NCBI GenBank assembly: GCA_013373205.1
Contig: JABXIG010000003.1
Span: 868,001 to 932,000, forward strand
DNA: 64,000 nt
Direction: 5' to 3'
Source: Methylocystaceae bacterium
GTDB lineage: Bacteria; Pseudomonadota; Alphaproteobacteria; Rhodospirillales; Terasakiellaceae
This document shows, piece by piece, positions 43,489 through 54,380 of the stretch (its first letter is position 1; each line of letters begins with the position of its first letter). The notes under the pieces are model-generated. The model was not told where the DNA came from, did not search any database, and saw only the letters and a program-made list of their open reading frames with translations. Position numbers and translations under genes: made by a program.

Positions 43489-45599
43489 GGTTTCCACCTT
43501 TTTAAAAGTAGGGAATTACTGACCACACATACACTGCTTAATGCCATGGCTGCCCCGGCTATCACAGGGTTGAGCAAGCCAAAGGCGGCAGCTGGTAAGG
43601 CTATAACATTGTAAATAAAGGCCCAAAAAAGATTTTGCTGAATTTTGCGATAGGTTGCTTTGGAAATATTGATGGCTTGTTGCACCATCAAGGGGTCCGA
43701 TCGTATTAAAGTTATACCTGCACTGTGAATAGCGACATCCGATCCTGTCCCCATGGCAAAACTGACATCTGCGCTTGCTAAGGCCGGGGCATCATTCACA
43801 CCATCGCCGACCATGGCAACGACGCCTCCGTTTTTTCTCAATTCTTTTACTTTGTCCGCCTTTTGATCGGGCAAAACCTCGGCAATGACTTGATCCATGG
43901 CGAGGCTATGGGCAACGGTTTCAGCGGTTTTTTGATTGTCACCACTCAGCAAAACAGATTGAATATGATTGCTTTTCAGGTCTTTAATGGCTTGTGGGCT
44001 GGTGTGTTTGATTTTATCGCCGATACCAAACAACCCAAGGACTTCGGTTTCGTTTTCAAGCCAAACAACCGTCATGCCAGCCTGTTCCATTTTCAGGGCT
44101 TTATTTTTATAAAATGACGTGTTGTGCCGCATATGCTTTCGATTGCCCAATCGATAAGCTGTTCCATCTACTGAAGCTTCAATCCCCTGCCCGCTGGTAG
44201 CCTTGAAGTTATTAATTGGACGAATATTGTCGTTTTTAAAAGCTTTGGCTAAGGGGTGTTCACTGCCTTGTTGAAGGCTGGTGGCAATCTCAAGACCATG
44301 GCCGACCTGTTCAACGATTTCAGGTTTGCCTTCTGTCAGTGTTCCTGTTTTATCAAAAATAACGGTATTGACCTTGTGAGCAAATTCAAGGGATTGTGCA
44401 TCTTTAATCAGGATCCCGTATTTTGCCCCGACACCTGTTCCTGCCATTATTGCAGTGGGGGTTGCAAGACCAAGGGCACAAGGACAGGCAATCACGAGGA
44501 CCGTGATCGCGTTAATGATAGCTTGTTCGGGGGTAATACCATTGTAAATCCAGCCTAAAAAGGTAAGGATAGAAATTAGGCAGACAATGGGTACAAACAC
44601 AGCGGCGATCTTGTCGACTAGCTTTTGAACCGGCGCTTTTGTTGCCTGTGCCCCTTGGATCATCTCGATGATCTTGGCGAGGGTTGTTTCTTTTCCAATT
44701 GCTGTGGTTTTAATCTTAAGCAAGCCAGAGCCGTTAAGGGACCCACCAGTTACGGGCTCACCAACCGTCTTGCTGATCGGTAGGCTTTCACCCGTAAGCA
44801 TAGATTCATCGAGTTCGCTTTGCCCTTCAATGATTAATCCATCTACAGGAATGTGTTCGCCTGGCTTTACTAGAACGATGTCGCCTTTTTGAACAGACTT
44901 GATAGGAACTTCTTGTTCTACTGCCTCATTTATCCGACGTGCGGTTTGGGGTCGAAGATGAAGGAGTGAGCGAATAGCTTGTGTCACACCATGTTTTGCC
45001 CGGTTTTCAAGCCACTTGCCTAAGAGCACCAGTGTAGTGACGGCAGCGGCGGCTTCAAAATACAGCATGTGTTGTTCATCAGATGAGCTTATAAGCAGGT
45101 ATAGGCTCAATCCAAAGGCTGCTGTGGTGCCCATGGCAACCAAAAGGTCCATGTTGCCTGTAAGCGCCTTTAAAGCACCCCAGGCTGATTTATAGAAGCG
45201 ATAAACAGCGACAATTTGCACAGGGGTTGCTAAAAGAAGCTGAAGCCAGCCGTTTAGATGCCAATCCTTGCCAAGCAACATTCCAAACATTGGGAAAACA
45301 AGCGGGACTGTTAAGGCCGCGCAAAAGGCCAAAAGCTTTAATTCATTGGATGAGCTTTTATCCTTGTCTGACACTTCAAGTTCGTCAGTGGCTAATTCTG
45401 CCCCAAAGCCTGCCTTTTCAATTTTAGCAATAATATCTGCAAGTCTAACCTGATTATTATCAGTGAGGACATTGGCTTGTTCTATCGCGAGGTTAACAGT
45501 GGCTTCATTCACGCCGTTTAATCGGCTGAGAACCTTCTCAATCCGGGTGGAGCAAGCAGCGCAGGTCATGCCTGTTATGTTCAGCTTATATTCAGTCAT
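43485..45599 (-). CDS. copA: Copper-exporting P1B-type ATPase
   Basis: CopA pumps Cu(I) from cytoplasm to periplasm. The 704-residue protein has one N-terminal HMA domain with the Cu site GMTCAAC (Cys13, Cys16), eight expected membrane segments, the transmembrane [12 protein letters not shown] motif, the phosphorylated Asp in [12 protein letters not shown], and the hinge [15 protein letters not shown]. It is the first gene of the copA-cueR-deacetylase-copZ-GDT1 cluster. Its promoter has a MerR-type 19-base spacer and its Shine-Dalgarno lies in a small hairpin. Confidence 0.96.
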   Translation of the reverse strand: MTEYKLNITGMTCAACSTRIEKVLSRLNGVNEATVNLAIEQANVLTDNNQVRLADIIAKIEKAGFGAELATDELEVSDKDKSSSNELKLLAFCAALTVPLVFPMFGMLLGKDWHLNGWLQLLLATPVQIVAVYRFYKSAWGALKALTGNMDLLVAMGTTAAFGLSLYLLISSSDEQHMLYFEAAAAVTTLVLLGKWLENRAKHGVTQAIRSLLHLRPQTARRINEAVEQEVPIKSVQKGDIVLVKPGEHIPVDGLIIEGQSELDESMLTGESLPISKTVGEPVTGGSLNGSGLLKIKTTAIGKETTLAKIIEMIQGAQATKAPVQKLVDKIAAVFVPIVCLISILTFLGWIYNGITPEQAIINAITVLVIACPCALGLATPTAIMAGTGVGAKYGILIKDAQSLEFAHKVNTVIFDKTGTLTEGKPEIVEQVGHGLEIATSLQQGSEHPLAKAFKNDNIRPINNFKATSGQGIEASVDGTAYRLGNRKHMRHNTSFYKNKALKMEQAGMTVVWLENETEVLGLFGIGDKIKHTSPQAIKDLKSNHIQSVLLSGDNQKTAETVAHSLAMDQVIAEVLPDQKADKVKELRKNGGVVAMVGDGVNDAPALASADVSFAMGTGSDVAIHSAGITLIRSDPLMVQQAINISKATYRKIQQNLFWAFIYNVIALPAAAFGLLNPVIAGAAMALSSVCVVSNSLLLKRWKP

Positions 45600-45607
45600 T
45601 TACTTAT

Positions 45608-45624
45608 CTTCCAGTTTACTGGAA
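45608..45624 (-). promoter_or_regulatory. Hairpin over the copA Shine-Dalgarno
   Basis: TTCCAGT (45609-45615) and ACTGGAA (45618-45624) form a perfect 7-bp inverted repeat with a 2-base centre. On the minus strand the second arm plus the next base is GGAAG, the only Shine-Dalgarno-like sequence before the copA ATG (8 bases away), so the structure could limit copA translation. The tight loop would need to open to 4 bases in RNA. Confidence 0.45.
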
Positions 45625-45627
45625 TGT

Positions 45628-45658
45628 TATATGGTCCTTCCAGTAAGGGCAAGGTCAA
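45628..45658 (-). promoter_or_regulatory. CueR-type promoter and operator of copA
   Basis: Read on the minus strand, -35 TTGACC (45653-45658) and -10 CATATA (45628-45633) are separated by 19 bases, the over-long spacer typical of MerR-family promoters. The spacer holds the imperfect dyad CCTTGCC-N5-TGGAAGG (45636-45654), similar to CueR boxes in other bacteria. The linked cueR gene supports the call. Confidence 0.75.
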
Positions 45659-45751
45659 GAGTTGCTTTTAAAAACGACCTTGACGTAGCGTCTATCTGCT
45701 TGCATTCTGCCGTAAATTAAGTGGTAAATAAAACATTAACTACTTAAAATT

Positions 45752-45766
45752 TTACTTTTAAAGTAA
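45752..45766 (+). promoter_or_regulatory. Palindrome upstream of trpG
   Basis: TTACTTT (45752-45758) and AAAGTAA (45760-45766) flank a single central T, 16 bases before the trpG start. It could be an operator or an mRNA hairpin in front of trpGDC. No regulator can be named from the sequence, and A/T-rich palindromes arise easily by chance. Confidence 0.3.
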
Positions 45767-45782
45767 CTAATAAGATGTTGAT

Positions 45783-46361
45783 ATGTTTGTATTAATTGAT
45801 AATTATGATAGCTTCACCTATAATCTCGTTCATTATTTTGGCGAGTTAGGGGCTGAAATAAAAGTTTTTCGTAACGATAAGGTAACAGTTGATGAGGTCA
45901 TGGGCATGGATCCGGATGGCATCATTTTATCGCCAGGACCGTGTGACCCGGATCAAGCTGGCATTTGTTTGGCGCTTATTGAAAAGGCTACTGGCACCCA
46001 CCCGATTTTCGGCGTTTGCCTTGGTCACCAAACAATCGGTCAGGCTTTTGGTGGAAAGATTGTACGTGCCCCAGAACCCATGCATGGTAAAGTCTGCCCA
46101 ATCAGTCATACGAATAAAGGGGTTTTTAACGGGATCCCTAGTCCTATAAATGTCACGCGATATCATTCCCTAACCATTGCACCAGATAGTTTGCCAGATT
46201 GTCTTGAGGTGACATCACAGACGGAAGATGGTGTTATCATGGGGGTCCAGCATAAAGAGCTACCCATACATGGTGTACAGTTCCATCCTGAAAGCATTGC
46301 CTCAGAACATGGTCACAAAATGCTGGAAAATTTCCTCACCCTCGCAAAAGAACAAGGATAA
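45783..46361 (+). CDS. trpG: Anthranilate synthase component II (glutamine amidotransferase)
   Basis: TrpG supplies ammonia from glutamine to TrpE; in many bacteria the same protein also serves PabB. The 192-residue class I amidotransferase has [15 protein letters not shown] at the start, [12 protein letters not shown], nucleophile Cys in [15 protein letters not shown], and the His-Glu pair in [14 protein letters not shown]. It is the first gene of trpG-trpD-trpC-moaC-moeA and is divergent from copA. The Shine-Dalgarno is weak. Confidence 0.96.
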   Translation: MFVLIDNYDSFTYNLVHYFGELGAEIKVFRNDKVTVDEVMGMDPDGIILSPGPCDPDQAGICLALIEKATGTHPIFGVCLGHQTIGQAFGGKIVRAPEPMHGKVCPISHTNKGVFNGIPSPINVTRYHSLTIAPDSLPDCLEVTSQTEDGVIMGVQHKELPIHGVQFHPESIASEHGHKMLENFLTLAKEQG

Positions 46362-46366
46362 GCCCA

Positions 46367-47386
46367 ATGAGCGAAGCAATGAAGCAAATCATCGGTAAAG
46401 TTGGTGAAGGTCAAGGTTTAAGCCAGGGCGATGCCATGGTCGCTTTTGACTGTATTATGTCAGGTAATGCCACACCTGTGCAAATAGGTGCTTTTATGAT
46501 GGGACTTCGCCTTCGTGGTGAAACGGTTGAAGAAATCACCGCTGGTGCGCAGACAATGCGTGACAAGATGAAACGTGTGAAAGCACCTGCTGGGGCGATT
46601 GATATTGTTGGCACAGGTGGAGATTCCAGAAATACGTTGAATATTTCAACGGCAACCGCCCTCGTCGTTGCTGGCTGTGGTGTCTCTGTTGCCAAACATG
46701 GCAGTAAAGCCGTGTCTTCCAAATCCGGTGCCTCTGATGTGCTGTCCTGCCTTGGGGTTAATTTAATGGCCGAGGTGGAACAGGTTGAACAAGCGATTGA
46801 TCAGGCTGGCATTGGCTTTTTAATGGCCCCACTCTATCATTCCGCTATGAAGCATGTGGCTGGCCCCCGTGCTGATCTTGGTATTCGCACAATTTTTAAC
46901 CTTTTAGGTCCGATTTCAAATCCGGCTGGTGTAAAGCGCCAGATGACAGGTGTGTTTGATAAACATTGGGTTCGCCCGCTCGCAGAGGTGCTGGGTCGTT
47001 TGGGCAGTGAAAAAGTATGGGTCGTTCATGGTGCAGATGGGATGGATGAACTGACAACAACCGGGATTTCCTATGTGGCAGAATATGAAAATGGTTCTGT
47101 TCGTGAATTTGAAATTGACCCGACGACACTTGGTTTAAAAACTGTTGAGCTCTCTGATCTCGTCGGTGGTGACGGTGCCTACAATGCCGCAGCAATCAAA
47201 CGTCTTTTAGATGGTGAAGCCGGTGCATATCGTGATGTTGTTCTGTTGAATAGTGCAGCTGCCTTGTTGGTTGCCGATAAGGTCACATGTATGGCAGACG
47301 GCATTGTGATGGCTGCACAGTCAATTGATGATGATAAAGCCAAAGCAGCTTTGGCTAAACTCGTTGAAATTACAAACGGAGCATAA
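46367..47386 (+). CDS. trpD: Anthranilate phosphoribosyltransferase
   Basis: TrpD joins anthranilate to PRPP, the second step of tryptophan synthesis. The 339-residue protein has the PRPP site [32 protein letters not shown] and [15 protein letters not shown]. It starts 5 bases after trpG and ends 4 bases before trpC, in one operon. No fusion to trpG is present. Confidence 0.97.
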   Translation: MSEAMKQIIGKVGEGQGLSQGDAMVAFDCIMSGNATPVQIGAFMMGLRLRGETVEEITAGAQTMRDKMKRVKAPAGAIDIVGTGGDSRNTLNISTATALVVAGCGVSVAKHGSKAVSSKSGASDVLSCLGVNLMAEVEQVEQAIDQAGIGFLMAPLYHSAMKHVAGPRADLGIRTIFNLLGPISNPAGVKRQMTGVFDKHWVRPLAEVLGRLGSEKVWVVHGADGMDELTTTGISYVAEYENGSVREFEIDPTTLGLKTVELSDLVGGDGAYNAAAIKRLLDGEAGAYRDVVLLNSAAALLVADKVTCMADGIVMAAQSIDDDKAKAALAKLVEITNGA

Positions 47387-47390
47387 GGTC

Positions 47391-48182
47391 GTGAGTGATA
47401 TTCTGGCAAAGATTTGTGATGATAAGCGCGACTATGTTGCCCACTGTAAAAAACGCAAAAATATCAGTATTTTAGAAGTGGCTGCACAGCAGGCTGACCC
47501 GACCCGCGGGTTCATTAATGCCTTGAATACTAAAGTCGCCAAAGGCAAATATGGTTTGATTGCAGAAGTGAAAAAAGCTTCACCTTCTAAAGGATTAATC
47601 CGGGCTGACTTTGATCCTGTTTCGATTGCGAAGGCATACGAAGCCGGAGGGGCAGCCTGTATGTCTGTTCTAACAGATCAACCGTATTTCCAAGGGGCCG
47701 ATGAATACCTTGTCTTGGCACGAAATGTAGTTTCCCTACCCGTTTTGCGCAAAGATTTTATGGTTGACCCTTATCAGGTCACAGAAGCAAGAGCCTTGGG
47801 TGCTGACTGTATTTTAATCATTATGGCAGCCATTAGTGATGATCTGGCTGCAGAATTGGAAGAAAAAGCTATTTCATATGGCATGGACTGTTTGATAGAA
47901 GTTCATGATGAAAACGAAATGGAACGTGCCTTAAAGCTTAAATCTAACTTAATCGGTGTTAATAACCGCAATCTAAAAACCATGGAAATTACTCTGACAA
48001 CAACAGAACGTCTGTCAGTCATGGTACCTGCGAAAAAAACATTGGTCTGTGAAAGTGGTATTTTTACATCTGAAGATTTATCTAGAATGTCCAAGGTTAA
48101 TGCCAATTGCTTCCTGGTTGGGGAATCATTGATGCGAAAAGAAGATGTAGAAGCAGCAACGAAAGAGCTTCTTGCACAATAA
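47391..48182 (+). CDS. trpC: Indole-3-glycerol phosphate synthase
   Basis: TrpC closes the indole ring in tryptophan synthesis. The 263-residue TIM barrel starts with GTG at 47391 (AAGG just upstream), giving [15 protein letters not shown], the usual N-terminus; a longer frame from 47325 lies within trpD. Motifs include [21 protein letters not shown] (catalytic Lys), [21 protein letters not shown] and [13 protein letters not shown]. No TrpF fusion is present. It is followed by moaC after 13 bases. Confidence 0.97.
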   Translation: MSDILAKICDDKRDYVAHCKKRKNISILEVAAQQADPTRGFINALNTKVAKGKYGLIAEVKKASPSKGLIRADFDPVSIAKAYEAGGAACMSVLTDQPYFQGADEYLVLARNVVSLPVLRKDFMVDPYQVTEARALGADCILIIMAAISDDLAAELEEKAISYGMDCLIEVHDENEMERALKLKSNLIGVNNRNLKTMEITLTTTERLSVMVPAKKTLVCESGIFTSEDLSRMSKVNANCFLVGESLMRKEDVEAATKELLAQ

Positions 48183-48195
48183 AAGGACAAGCCTG

Positions 48196-48675
48196 ATGGG
48201 TGAGGAATTTACGCATATCGATAAAGACGGCAATGCGGTCATGGTCGATGTGTCTGAAAAAGACATTACAGAACGTGTTGCAACAGCCAAAGCCAGTGTA
48301 ATCATGGAGCCAGAAACGCTTGAGCGCATTATGGCCGGAACCTTGAAAAAAGGTGATGTTTTATCTGTTGCGCAATTGGCCGGAATTATGGGGGCCAAGA
48401 AGACGCCTGATTTGATCCCGCTTTGTCACCCCCTCGCCCTTACCTCTGTGAAGGTAGAACTCACCTGCGACCCTGACAGAAATGCCGTAGATGTCATTGG
48501 GACCTGCAAGCTTAAGGGTCGAACCGGGGTCGAAATGGAAGCCTTGACCGCAGTGACAGTTGCCAGCCTGACTGTTTATGATATGTGCAAGGCAATTGAT
48601 AAGGCGATGACCATCACCGATGTCCGTCTAACGTATAAAGAAGGCGGAAAATCAGGGAAGTTCGTTGCCTCATGA
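48196..48675 (+). CDS. moaC: Cyclic pyranopterin monophosphate synthase
   Basis: MoaC works with MoaA in the first stage of molybdenum cofactor synthesis, producing cyclic pyranopterin monophosphate. The 159-residue protein begins at ATG 48196 after AAAGGA, with [18 protein letters not shown], and has [17 protein letters not shown] and [20 protein letters not shown]. It overlaps moeA by four bases (ATGA). The trpC-moaC-moeA linkage is common in Alphaproteobacteria. Confidence 0.96.
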   Translation: MGEEFTHIDKDGNAVMVDVSEKDITERVATAKASVIMEPETLERIMAGTLKKGDVLSVAQLAGIMGAKKTPDLIPLCHPLALTSVKVELTCDPDRNAVDVIGTCKLKGRTGVEMEALTAVTVASLTVYDMCKAIDKAMTITDVRLTYKEGGKSGKFVAS

Positions 48676-49892
48676 CACTGTTGCCCTTAGATGAAGCATT
48701 TGCCAAGGTGGGTGAAGGTATCCCCGTTTTAAGTTTTGAACAGCAATCCGTTTCAGAAAGTTTGGGACGTGTGCTGGCAGAAGATGTGGCAGCCCGACTA
48801 ACTCAGCCTCCAACGGCTGTTTCCTCTATGGATGGTTATGCTGTTCGTTCTGAAGATGTTTTAAATCAACCAGTCACCCTGATACGAATTGGTGAGTCGC
48901 AGGCAGGTGGCCCTTTTGATGGAGCTGTTGCAGCTGGACAATGTGTACGCATTTTTACAGGTGCGCCCATGCCAGAAGGTTGCGATGCGGTTATCATGCA
49001 GGAAGATTGCGATGTCGTTGGTGATCGAATCACCATGAAAGAGGTTGCATTTAAAGGCAAGTTCATGCGCCGCGCGGGGCTTGATTTCAATAAAGGTGAT
49101 ATCCTTTTGAAAAAGGGTCAGCTTTTAAATGCACGTGATATCGGTCTCCTGTGTGCGATGAATGTACCGTGGGTGAAGGTATACAGAAAACCACGTATCG
49201 CAATTTTAGCAACGGGTGATGAATTAGTGATGCCGGGGGAATCCGTACAGGAAAGCCAGATTATCAGTTCAAATAGTTTGATGATTGCAGCTATGGTTCA
49301 GGCCATGGGGGGGATTGCGATCAACCTTGGAATTGCTCAAGATAGCGAAGAGTCCTTGCGAGAGACCTTAGAAGGACTGGAAGGTGCAGATCTTCTGGTT
49401 ACCTCAGGCGGGGTTTCGGTTGGCGAATATGATCTGGTGAGAAAAGTTCTCGGTGATGAGGGGTTGAATATAGACTTCTGGCGTATTGCCATGAAGCCAG
49501 GCAAACCCTTTATGTTTGGCCATATTGGGAATAAACCAGCTATGGGCCTGCCGGGAAACCCGGTTTCGTCATATATCACCGCATTTTTGTTCCTCCGGCC
49601 CGCTTTACGTAAAATGCAAGGGGGGGCTTTCCAACAAGACCAACCTGTTCGGGCAATTTTAGGTGCTGATGTGCCTGCAAATACAACAAGACAGGAATAT
49701 CGCCGAGCTGTGTTTTCCAAAGATTTGAATGGTCGGTTGGTTGCAACACCATATGACAAGCAGGATAGTTCAATGTTGGCAAACCTTGCAGCTTGTGAAG
49801 GTTTTATTATTCGACCTATAAATAGCCCAGCCTTAAAGGCTGGTGAACAAACCGATGTTATCTATGTGGCTGATAGTCATTTAAGCATTTGA
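48672..49892 (+). CDS. moeA: Molybdopterin molybdenumtransferase
   Basis: MoeA inserts molybdate into molybdopterin. The 406-residue protein has [12 protein letters not shown], the [11 protein letters not shown] motif, [13 protein letters not shown], and [11 protein letters not shown], all conserved in the family. Its ATG overlaps the moaC stop. A gap of 81 bases with a lexA promoter separates it from lexA. Confidence 0.96.
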   Translation: MTLLPLDEAFAKVGEGIPVLSFEQQSVSESLGRVLAEDVAARLTQPPTAVSSMDGYAVRSEDVLNQPVTLIRIGESQAGGPFDGAVAAGQCVRIFTGAPMPEGCDAVIMQEDCDVVGDRITMKEVAFKGKFMRRAGLDFNKGDILLKKGQLLNARDIGLLCAMNVPWVKVYRKPRIAILATGDELVMPGESVQESQIISSNSLMIAAMVQAMGGIAINLGIAQDSEESLRETLEGLEGADLLVTSGGVSVGEYDLVRKVLGDEGLNIDFWRIAMKPGKPFMFGHIGNKPAMGLPGNPVSSYITAFLFLRPALRKMQGGAFQQDQPVRAILGADVPANTTRQEYRRAVFSKDLNGRLVATPYDKQDSSMLANLAACEGFIIRPINSPALKAGEQTDVIYVADSHLSI

Positions 49893-49900
49893 GTTAGTGC

Positions 49901-49929
49901 TTGACCGTCCAATGGAACTAAAGTAGAAC
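49901..49929 (+). promoter_or_regulatory. lexA promoter with alphaproteobacterial SOS box
   Basis: GAAC-N7-GAAC occurs at 49915-49929 (reverse complement GTTC-N7-GTTC), the LexA-binding motif of Alphaproteobacteria. It overlaps a plausible promoter: TTGACC (49901-49906), 17-base spacer, TAGAAC (49924-49929). LexA binding there would block its own transcription. Confidence 0.85.
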
Positions 49930-49973
49930 ATTACGGGTGTTTTACATTTGTTCCATTTATGGAGGGTGCGAAT

Positions 49974-50699
49974 ATGCTTACGAAAAAACAATATGATCTG
50001 CTTTTGTTTCTGGAAGAACGTTTGAAAGAATCTGGTGTTTCCCCTTCATATGATGAAATGAAAGAAGCGCTGGATTTAAAATCTAAATCCGGTATTCATC
50101 GATTAATCACTGGCTTGGAAGAACGCGGTTTTATCCGTCGTTTACCTCATCGTGCCCGTGCTGTTGAAGTTTTGCGCGTGCCGGAAAACCGCGATCAACT
50201 AGATGCGCCCTTACGGACCGATAAGACAAAGAACCTTGATACTTTTGGTTCTGATAAAGAGGTTGGTGGTAAGACAACAAATGCAAACACCAATACAGAT
50301 GTATTGCCTGACTCTGAAGCTGTTGAACTTCCGATGTTTGGTAAAATTGCTGCGGGGACGCCCATTGAAGCCTTAAACGACCACAGTGCCCATGTCGATG
50401 TGCCAGCCAGTATCCTTGGCCTTGGTGAACATTACGCCCTTGAAGTCGATGGTGATTCCATGATCGAAGCTGGAATTAACGATGGCGATACAGTGATTAT
50501 ACAACGCTGCACGACTGCTGAAAACGGTGCAATTGTGGTTGCTCTGGTTCAACAGCAGGAAGCAACATTGAAAAAATTGCGTCGAAAAGGTGGGGCTGTT
50601 GCCCTGGAACCCGCAAACAGCAGTTATGAAACACAGATCTATCCCCCAGAGCAGGTGAAAATTCAAGGCCGTCTTGTCGGATTGATCCGCAAATATTGA
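49974..50699 (+). CDS. lexA: LexA SOS repressor
   Basis: LexA represses DNA-damage genes and is inactivated by RecA-stimulated self-cleavage. The start [12 protein letters not shown] at 49974 follows GGAGGG, so a five-residue longer frame is rejected. The 241-residue protein has a winged HTH (1-68), a long linker of about 45 residues, the scissile Ala127-Gly128 in GKIAAGTP, catalytic Ser162 in GDSMIEAG and Lys200 in ATLKKL. The linker makes it longer than E. coli LexA, as in relatives. The gene ends directly against comEC. Confidence 0.96.
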   Translation: MLTKKQYDLLLFLEERLKESGVSPSYDEMKEALDLKSKSGIHRLITGLEERGFIRRLPHRARAVEVLRVPENRDQLDAPLRTDKTKNLDTFGSDKEVGGKTTNANTNTDVLPDSEAVELPMFGKIAAGTPIEALNDHSAHVDVPASILGLGEHYALEVDGDSMIEAGINDGDTVIIQRCTTAENGAIVVALVQQQEATLKKLRRKGGAVALEPANSSYETQIYPPEQVKIQGRLVGLIRKY

Positions 50700-52844
50700 T
50701 TATTCCCCGTAATTTGTCCAAGGGCGGTTGCCGCGTATATCGCGTACGGTTTTGATAATGATTTGCTTATCTTTAAGGTAAACCGCATGGGCACCATTTT
50801 GTGACAGGCTGTGTTGGTCTATAATGTGTCTCGGCCGTGTGCAGCTCAGTGGACTGCTGAGCGGTGTTATGAGTATGTCTGTCTTGAGACAATCTTCTTC
50901 AAGCGCGAGGGAGCTTTTATTAAACCCAATAACGAGACCATTGGGATGTGTGTAGCGACATCCAAATGTGTCGCATGGTAACTTTTCATCGAACGCCTGT
51001 GGTTTATGTTCTTCCAGTCCCCAACTTCGCAGCCAGCTATCTTGTGTATAACGGGCGTACCTTAGGTTTGAGAGATAGGCTTGTCCGTTCTTACTTTGGA
51101 TTGCACTTAATTTACCGTTTGAATTGATAACGATATCGGGGCTTGGTAGAAAAACGGATAAGGCAACACCACAGGCGATGAGCGGAAACGCTATTTTGCG
51201 TAAGCTATATTTGAACAGGCACAGGAATAATCCGCCAAAGGTTATCAAAACTATGGCGCCAGCCCCCATATAGGGGACTGAGATTTGGGCATAAGGAATG
51301 TTTGCGGTGGTATTTGCCACCCATAACAAAGCTTCAATCCCCCACCCCATGATAAAAAGACTGTATTTTTCAAAACCAAAAGGCATTAAGCACAAGGATA
51401 GAAGACCAAAAGGCATAATCCAGAAGACTGTAATTGGAATTGCCAGCAAGTTAGATGCAATTCCGTAAAGAGCAATACGGTTAAAGTGATAAGCTGCAAA
51501 TGGTGTTGTCGCGAGGGTCGCGATCAGGCTTGAGGTAAAAATTCCTTTTACATACTGTATGACTTTATGTTGTTTAAAGTTATTTTGTGTATTCTCGTAA
51601 TAAGCAACTAAAGCTGTTACGGCAGCGAAAGAAAGCTGGAAACTGGCGCCAAGAAGGCTTTCTGGCAGAACAAGCAAGATCACAATGGCAGCCCATGCAA
51701 CGGTTCTTAAAGAAATAGCTTTTCGATCAATCAAGACACCAACAAGAACAATCGAGGTCATTAAAAAGGCCCTAAGGGTTGGGGTGCTGCCTCCGGTGAT
51801 TAGGGTGAATACCAAGGCCGACAAGATAGCAAAGACAGCGGCCCATTTTTTTATAGGATATCGCAAAGCCAGTGGTGGAATGAACGCAAGAAGGGAGCGA
51901 AGACTGAAAAATGCTATGGCAGACACAAGGCCAATATGAAGTCCCGAGATTGCAAGAAGATGGGCAAGTCCAGCAGCCCGGACAATTTCATGAGTTTCTT
52001 CATCAATAATTTGTTTGTTGCCCGTTAAAAAAGCAATGGCCAGTGTTTTTTGATCTGATCGCCCGATTTGTTCAAAGGCTTTTTCAATCTTTTCTTCGGT
52101 TTTATGACGTAAGTGATCAAAATAGGACAGCCAGTGTGGTTCAGGACTTGAGATGATGCGAATATCACCATAGGTAAACCCAACAGCACCAATTTTCTGG
52201 AAATAAGCATGGCGTTGAAAATCAAAGGCATAGGGACTGGACGGTTGTGGTGGCGGTTTCAGCATTGCCCATGTTTCGATCCATTGACCCGTTTTTATTT
52301 GTTCTTTTAAGTTGTTTACATGTAATCGTAACCTTGTCGGTACGTGATCTGCACGTAATCGACTGATCTGCAAGTCTTCAAGAAGAATTTTACTGCCCTT
52401 TTGTGTCTTCGTCACACTTACGATTCGTCCTTGAATTCCTGCGGGACCAAACGATTTAGGCAATATATTTGTAGACAGATAAGTGGTTCGTAATTGTGCC
52501 GAACTAAAACCGACAAATACTATAGTCAGTGCTAAAGTACTTAAGAAAACAATGTAATAATGACGTAAATAATACGTGGTCACACCACTTATAAATAGGA
52601 AAGTCAAACCTACCCAAATAGGAATTTCTGTGGTCATACCAAAATAAATAGCAATTCCGATAGCAAGTAGAACAGGTACAGCCAAGAAAAAGTGATCTTT
52701 CTCTTGCACTGCAAAAATGTCAAAAAGTCTTTTTTTATAATACCTTAATGTGAGGTATCGAAATTTTGGCAACATTTTTTGAAAACCAACTAATGCACAT
52801 CCCTTTTTTATATGGTACACAACCGCCAAACAAATAACTAACAA
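50700..52844 (-). CDS. comEC: ComEC/Rec2 family competence channel protein
   Basis: ComEC forms the inner-membrane channel for single-stranded DNA during natural transformation. The 714-residue protein has several N-terminal hydrophobic segments, a DUF4131-type region (150-250), and the Competence domain with [33 protein letters not shown] and many membrane helices. The C-terminal 130 residues look like the shortened extracytoplasmic part of alphaproteobacterial members ([30 protein letters not shown]) without a clear metallo-beta-lactamase motif. Whether the host is transformable is unknown. The start codon is uncertain by some tens of residues. Confidence 0.9.
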   Translation of the reverse strand: MLVICLAVVYHIKKGCALVGFQKMLPKFRYLTLRYYKKRLFDIFAVQEKDHFFLAVPVLLAIGIAIYFGMTTEIPIWVGLTFLFISGVTTYYLRHYYIVFLSTLALTIVFVGFSSAQLRTTYLSTNILPKSFGPAGIQGRIVSVTKTQKGSKILLEDLQISRLRADHVPTRLRLHVNNLKEQIKTGQWIETWAMLKPPPQPSSPYAFDFQRHAYFQKIGAVGFTYGDIRIISSPEPHWLSYFDHLRHKTEEKIEKAFEQIGRSDQKTLAIAFLTGNKQIIDEETHEIVRAAGLAHLLAISGLHIGLVSAIAFFSLRSLLAFIPPLALRYPIKKWAAVFAILSALVFTLITGGSTPTLRAFLMTSIVLVGVLIDRKAISLRTVAWAAIVILLVLPESLLGASFQLSFAAVTALVAYYENTQNNFKQHKVIQYVKGIFTSSLIATLATTPFAAYHFNRIALYGIASNLLAIPITVFWIMPFGLLSLCLMPFGFEKYSLFIMGWGIEALLWVANTTANIPYAQISVPYMGAGAIVLITFGGLFLCLFKYSLRKIAFPLIACGVALSVFLPSPDIVINSNGKLSAIQSKNGQAYLSNLRYARYTQDSWLRSWGLEEHKPQAFDEKLPCDTFGCRYTHPNGLVIGFNKSSLALEEDCLKTDILITPLSSPLSCTRPRHIIDQHSLSQNGAHAVYLKDKQIIIKTVRDIRGNRPWTNYGE

Positions 52845-52856
52845 AGATTAGGCTCT

Positions 52857-54269
52857 ATGACTGTCGTTACACGTTTCGCACCTTCTCCGACCGGTTACCT
52901 CCACATTGGTGGGGCTCGTACCGCTTTGTTTAACTGGCTGTTTGCACGCCATCACAATGGTAAATTCCTTCTGCGTATTGAAGATACAGACCGGGAACGT
53001 TCAACTGATGATGCCGTCCAAAAAATTTATGATGGTTTAAACTGGTTAGGCTTGGATTGGGATGGCGAAGCTGTTTCACAATTCAGCCGGGTTGATCGCC
53101 ATGCAGAAGTTGCCAAGCAACTTTTGGATGAAGGCAAGGCTTATTATTGCTATTGCACACCTGAAGAATTGACGCAGATGCGCGAGGAAGCCCGTGCCGT
53201 AGGCCGTACTGTTGCTTATGATCGACGTTGGCGTGATAGTAACGCCACACCACCTGCTGATGTAAAGCCAGTGATTCGCCTGAAAGCCCCTCTTGAAGGG
53301 GAAACAGTTGTTAAAGATGCTGTTCAAGGCGAAGTTACCGTTTCCAATGATAAAATTGACGACATGGTATTGATGCGCGGTGATGGGACCCCTACTTATA
53401 TGTTGGCAGTGGTGGTTGATGATCATGATATGGGCGTGACCCATGCTATTCGTGGGGATGATCACCTGACCAACGCGTTTCGCCAAAAAGTAATTTATGA
53501 TGCTATGGGATGGGAAACGCCGCAGTTTGCGCATATCCCGTTGATCCATGGTTCTGATGGTAAAAAACTGTCTAAACGCCATGGAGCATTAGCGGCGGAC
53601 AGTTATCGTGAGGATGGGTTCTTGCCAGAAGCAATGCGCAATTATCTGCTGCGCTTGGGCTGGGGCCATGGTGATGATGAATTTATACCGACAGAGAAAG
53701 CCATTGAATGGTTTAATCTGGAGGGGATCGGTCGTTCGCCTGCGCGGTTTGATACAACTAAGCTGACGGCCTTGAATTTTGAATATATTCGCCAGTCAGA
53801 TGATCAACATTTGGCAGACCTTGTGTTGCCGTTGATTGAAAAAGAACTGGGCGATGACATGAATAAAGATGGTATCGATTGGCTGGTTGCCGGGATGCCA
53901 GGTTTGAAAGAACGTGCCAAAACTTTGTTGGAATTGGCGGGAAGTGCTGCATTTTATTTGCGTGCCCTGCCCTTTACATATGACGACAAAGCTATGAAAC
54001 TTATGAATAAAGGTAATGCAAAAAAACTTTTGTCAAAGTTTGTTGCAAGCCTTGAATCTGTGTCTGATTGGACGCAGGAAAACCTTGAAGCGGCTGCGAA
54101 AGATTTGGCAGAAGCCGAAGAAGTTGGTCTGGGAAAAATAGCCCAACCCATTCGCGTCGCATTGACAGGATCTACTGTATCACCTTCTGTTTTTGAGGTT
54201 ATGGCTGTAATTGGTCGTAATGAAACAGTTAAAAGGTTGACGACGGAACCTGCCAATCAAGGAGAATAA
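52857..54269 (+). CDS. gltX: Glutamate--tRNA ligase
   Basis: GltX charges tRNA-Glu (and in many Alphaproteobacteria tRNA-Gln, later amidated by GatCAB). The 470-residue class I synthetase has the HIGH-type motif [30 protein letters not shown], and the KMSKS-type [11 protein letters not shown]. It is divergent from comEC, with only 12 bases between the start codons, so the two promoters lie inside each other's 5' coding or leader regions. Confidence 0.96.
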   Translation: MTVVTRFAPSPTGYLHIGGARTALFNWLFARHHNGKFLLRIEDTDRERSTDDAVQKIYDGLNWLGLDWDGEAVSQFSRVDRHAEVAKQLLDEGKAYYCYCTPEELTQMREEARAVGRTVAYDRRWRDSNATPPADVKPVIRLKAPLEGETVVKDAVQGEVTVSNDKIDDMVLMRGDGTPTYMLAVVVDDHDMGVTHAIRGDDHLTNAFRQKVIYDAMGWETPQFAHIPLIHGSDGKKLSKRHGALAADSYREDGFLPEAMRNYLLRLGWGHGDDEFIPTEKAIEWFNLEGIGRSPARFDTTKLTALNFEYIRQSDDQHLADLVLPLIEKELGDDMNKDGIDWLVAGMPGLKERAKTLLELAGSAAFYLRALPFTYDDKAMKLMNKGNAKKLLSKFVASLESVSDWTQENLEAAAKDLAEAEEVGLGKIAQPIRVALTGSTVSPSVFEVMAVIGRNETVKRLTTEPANQGE

Positions 54270-54380
54270 TTGTTTTTTTGACTAACACGCAGTATTGTCT
54301 GCACAACAAATTAATAATGTTATGTCAGTTCACCTTGCATCGAACATTTGTGGGATGCGATTTTTTAAGGGGATGTCTCT

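Noticed and set aside
41433-45599. Mobile element boundaries around the copper cluster
   Set aside because: No transposase, integrase, direct repeat or tRNA site was seen at either edge, so only an old insertion can be proposed.
50700-50990. comEC C-terminal decay as a pseudogene
   Set aside because: The frame is intact and the missing metallo-beta-lactamase motif is common in alphaproteobacterial ComEC proteins.
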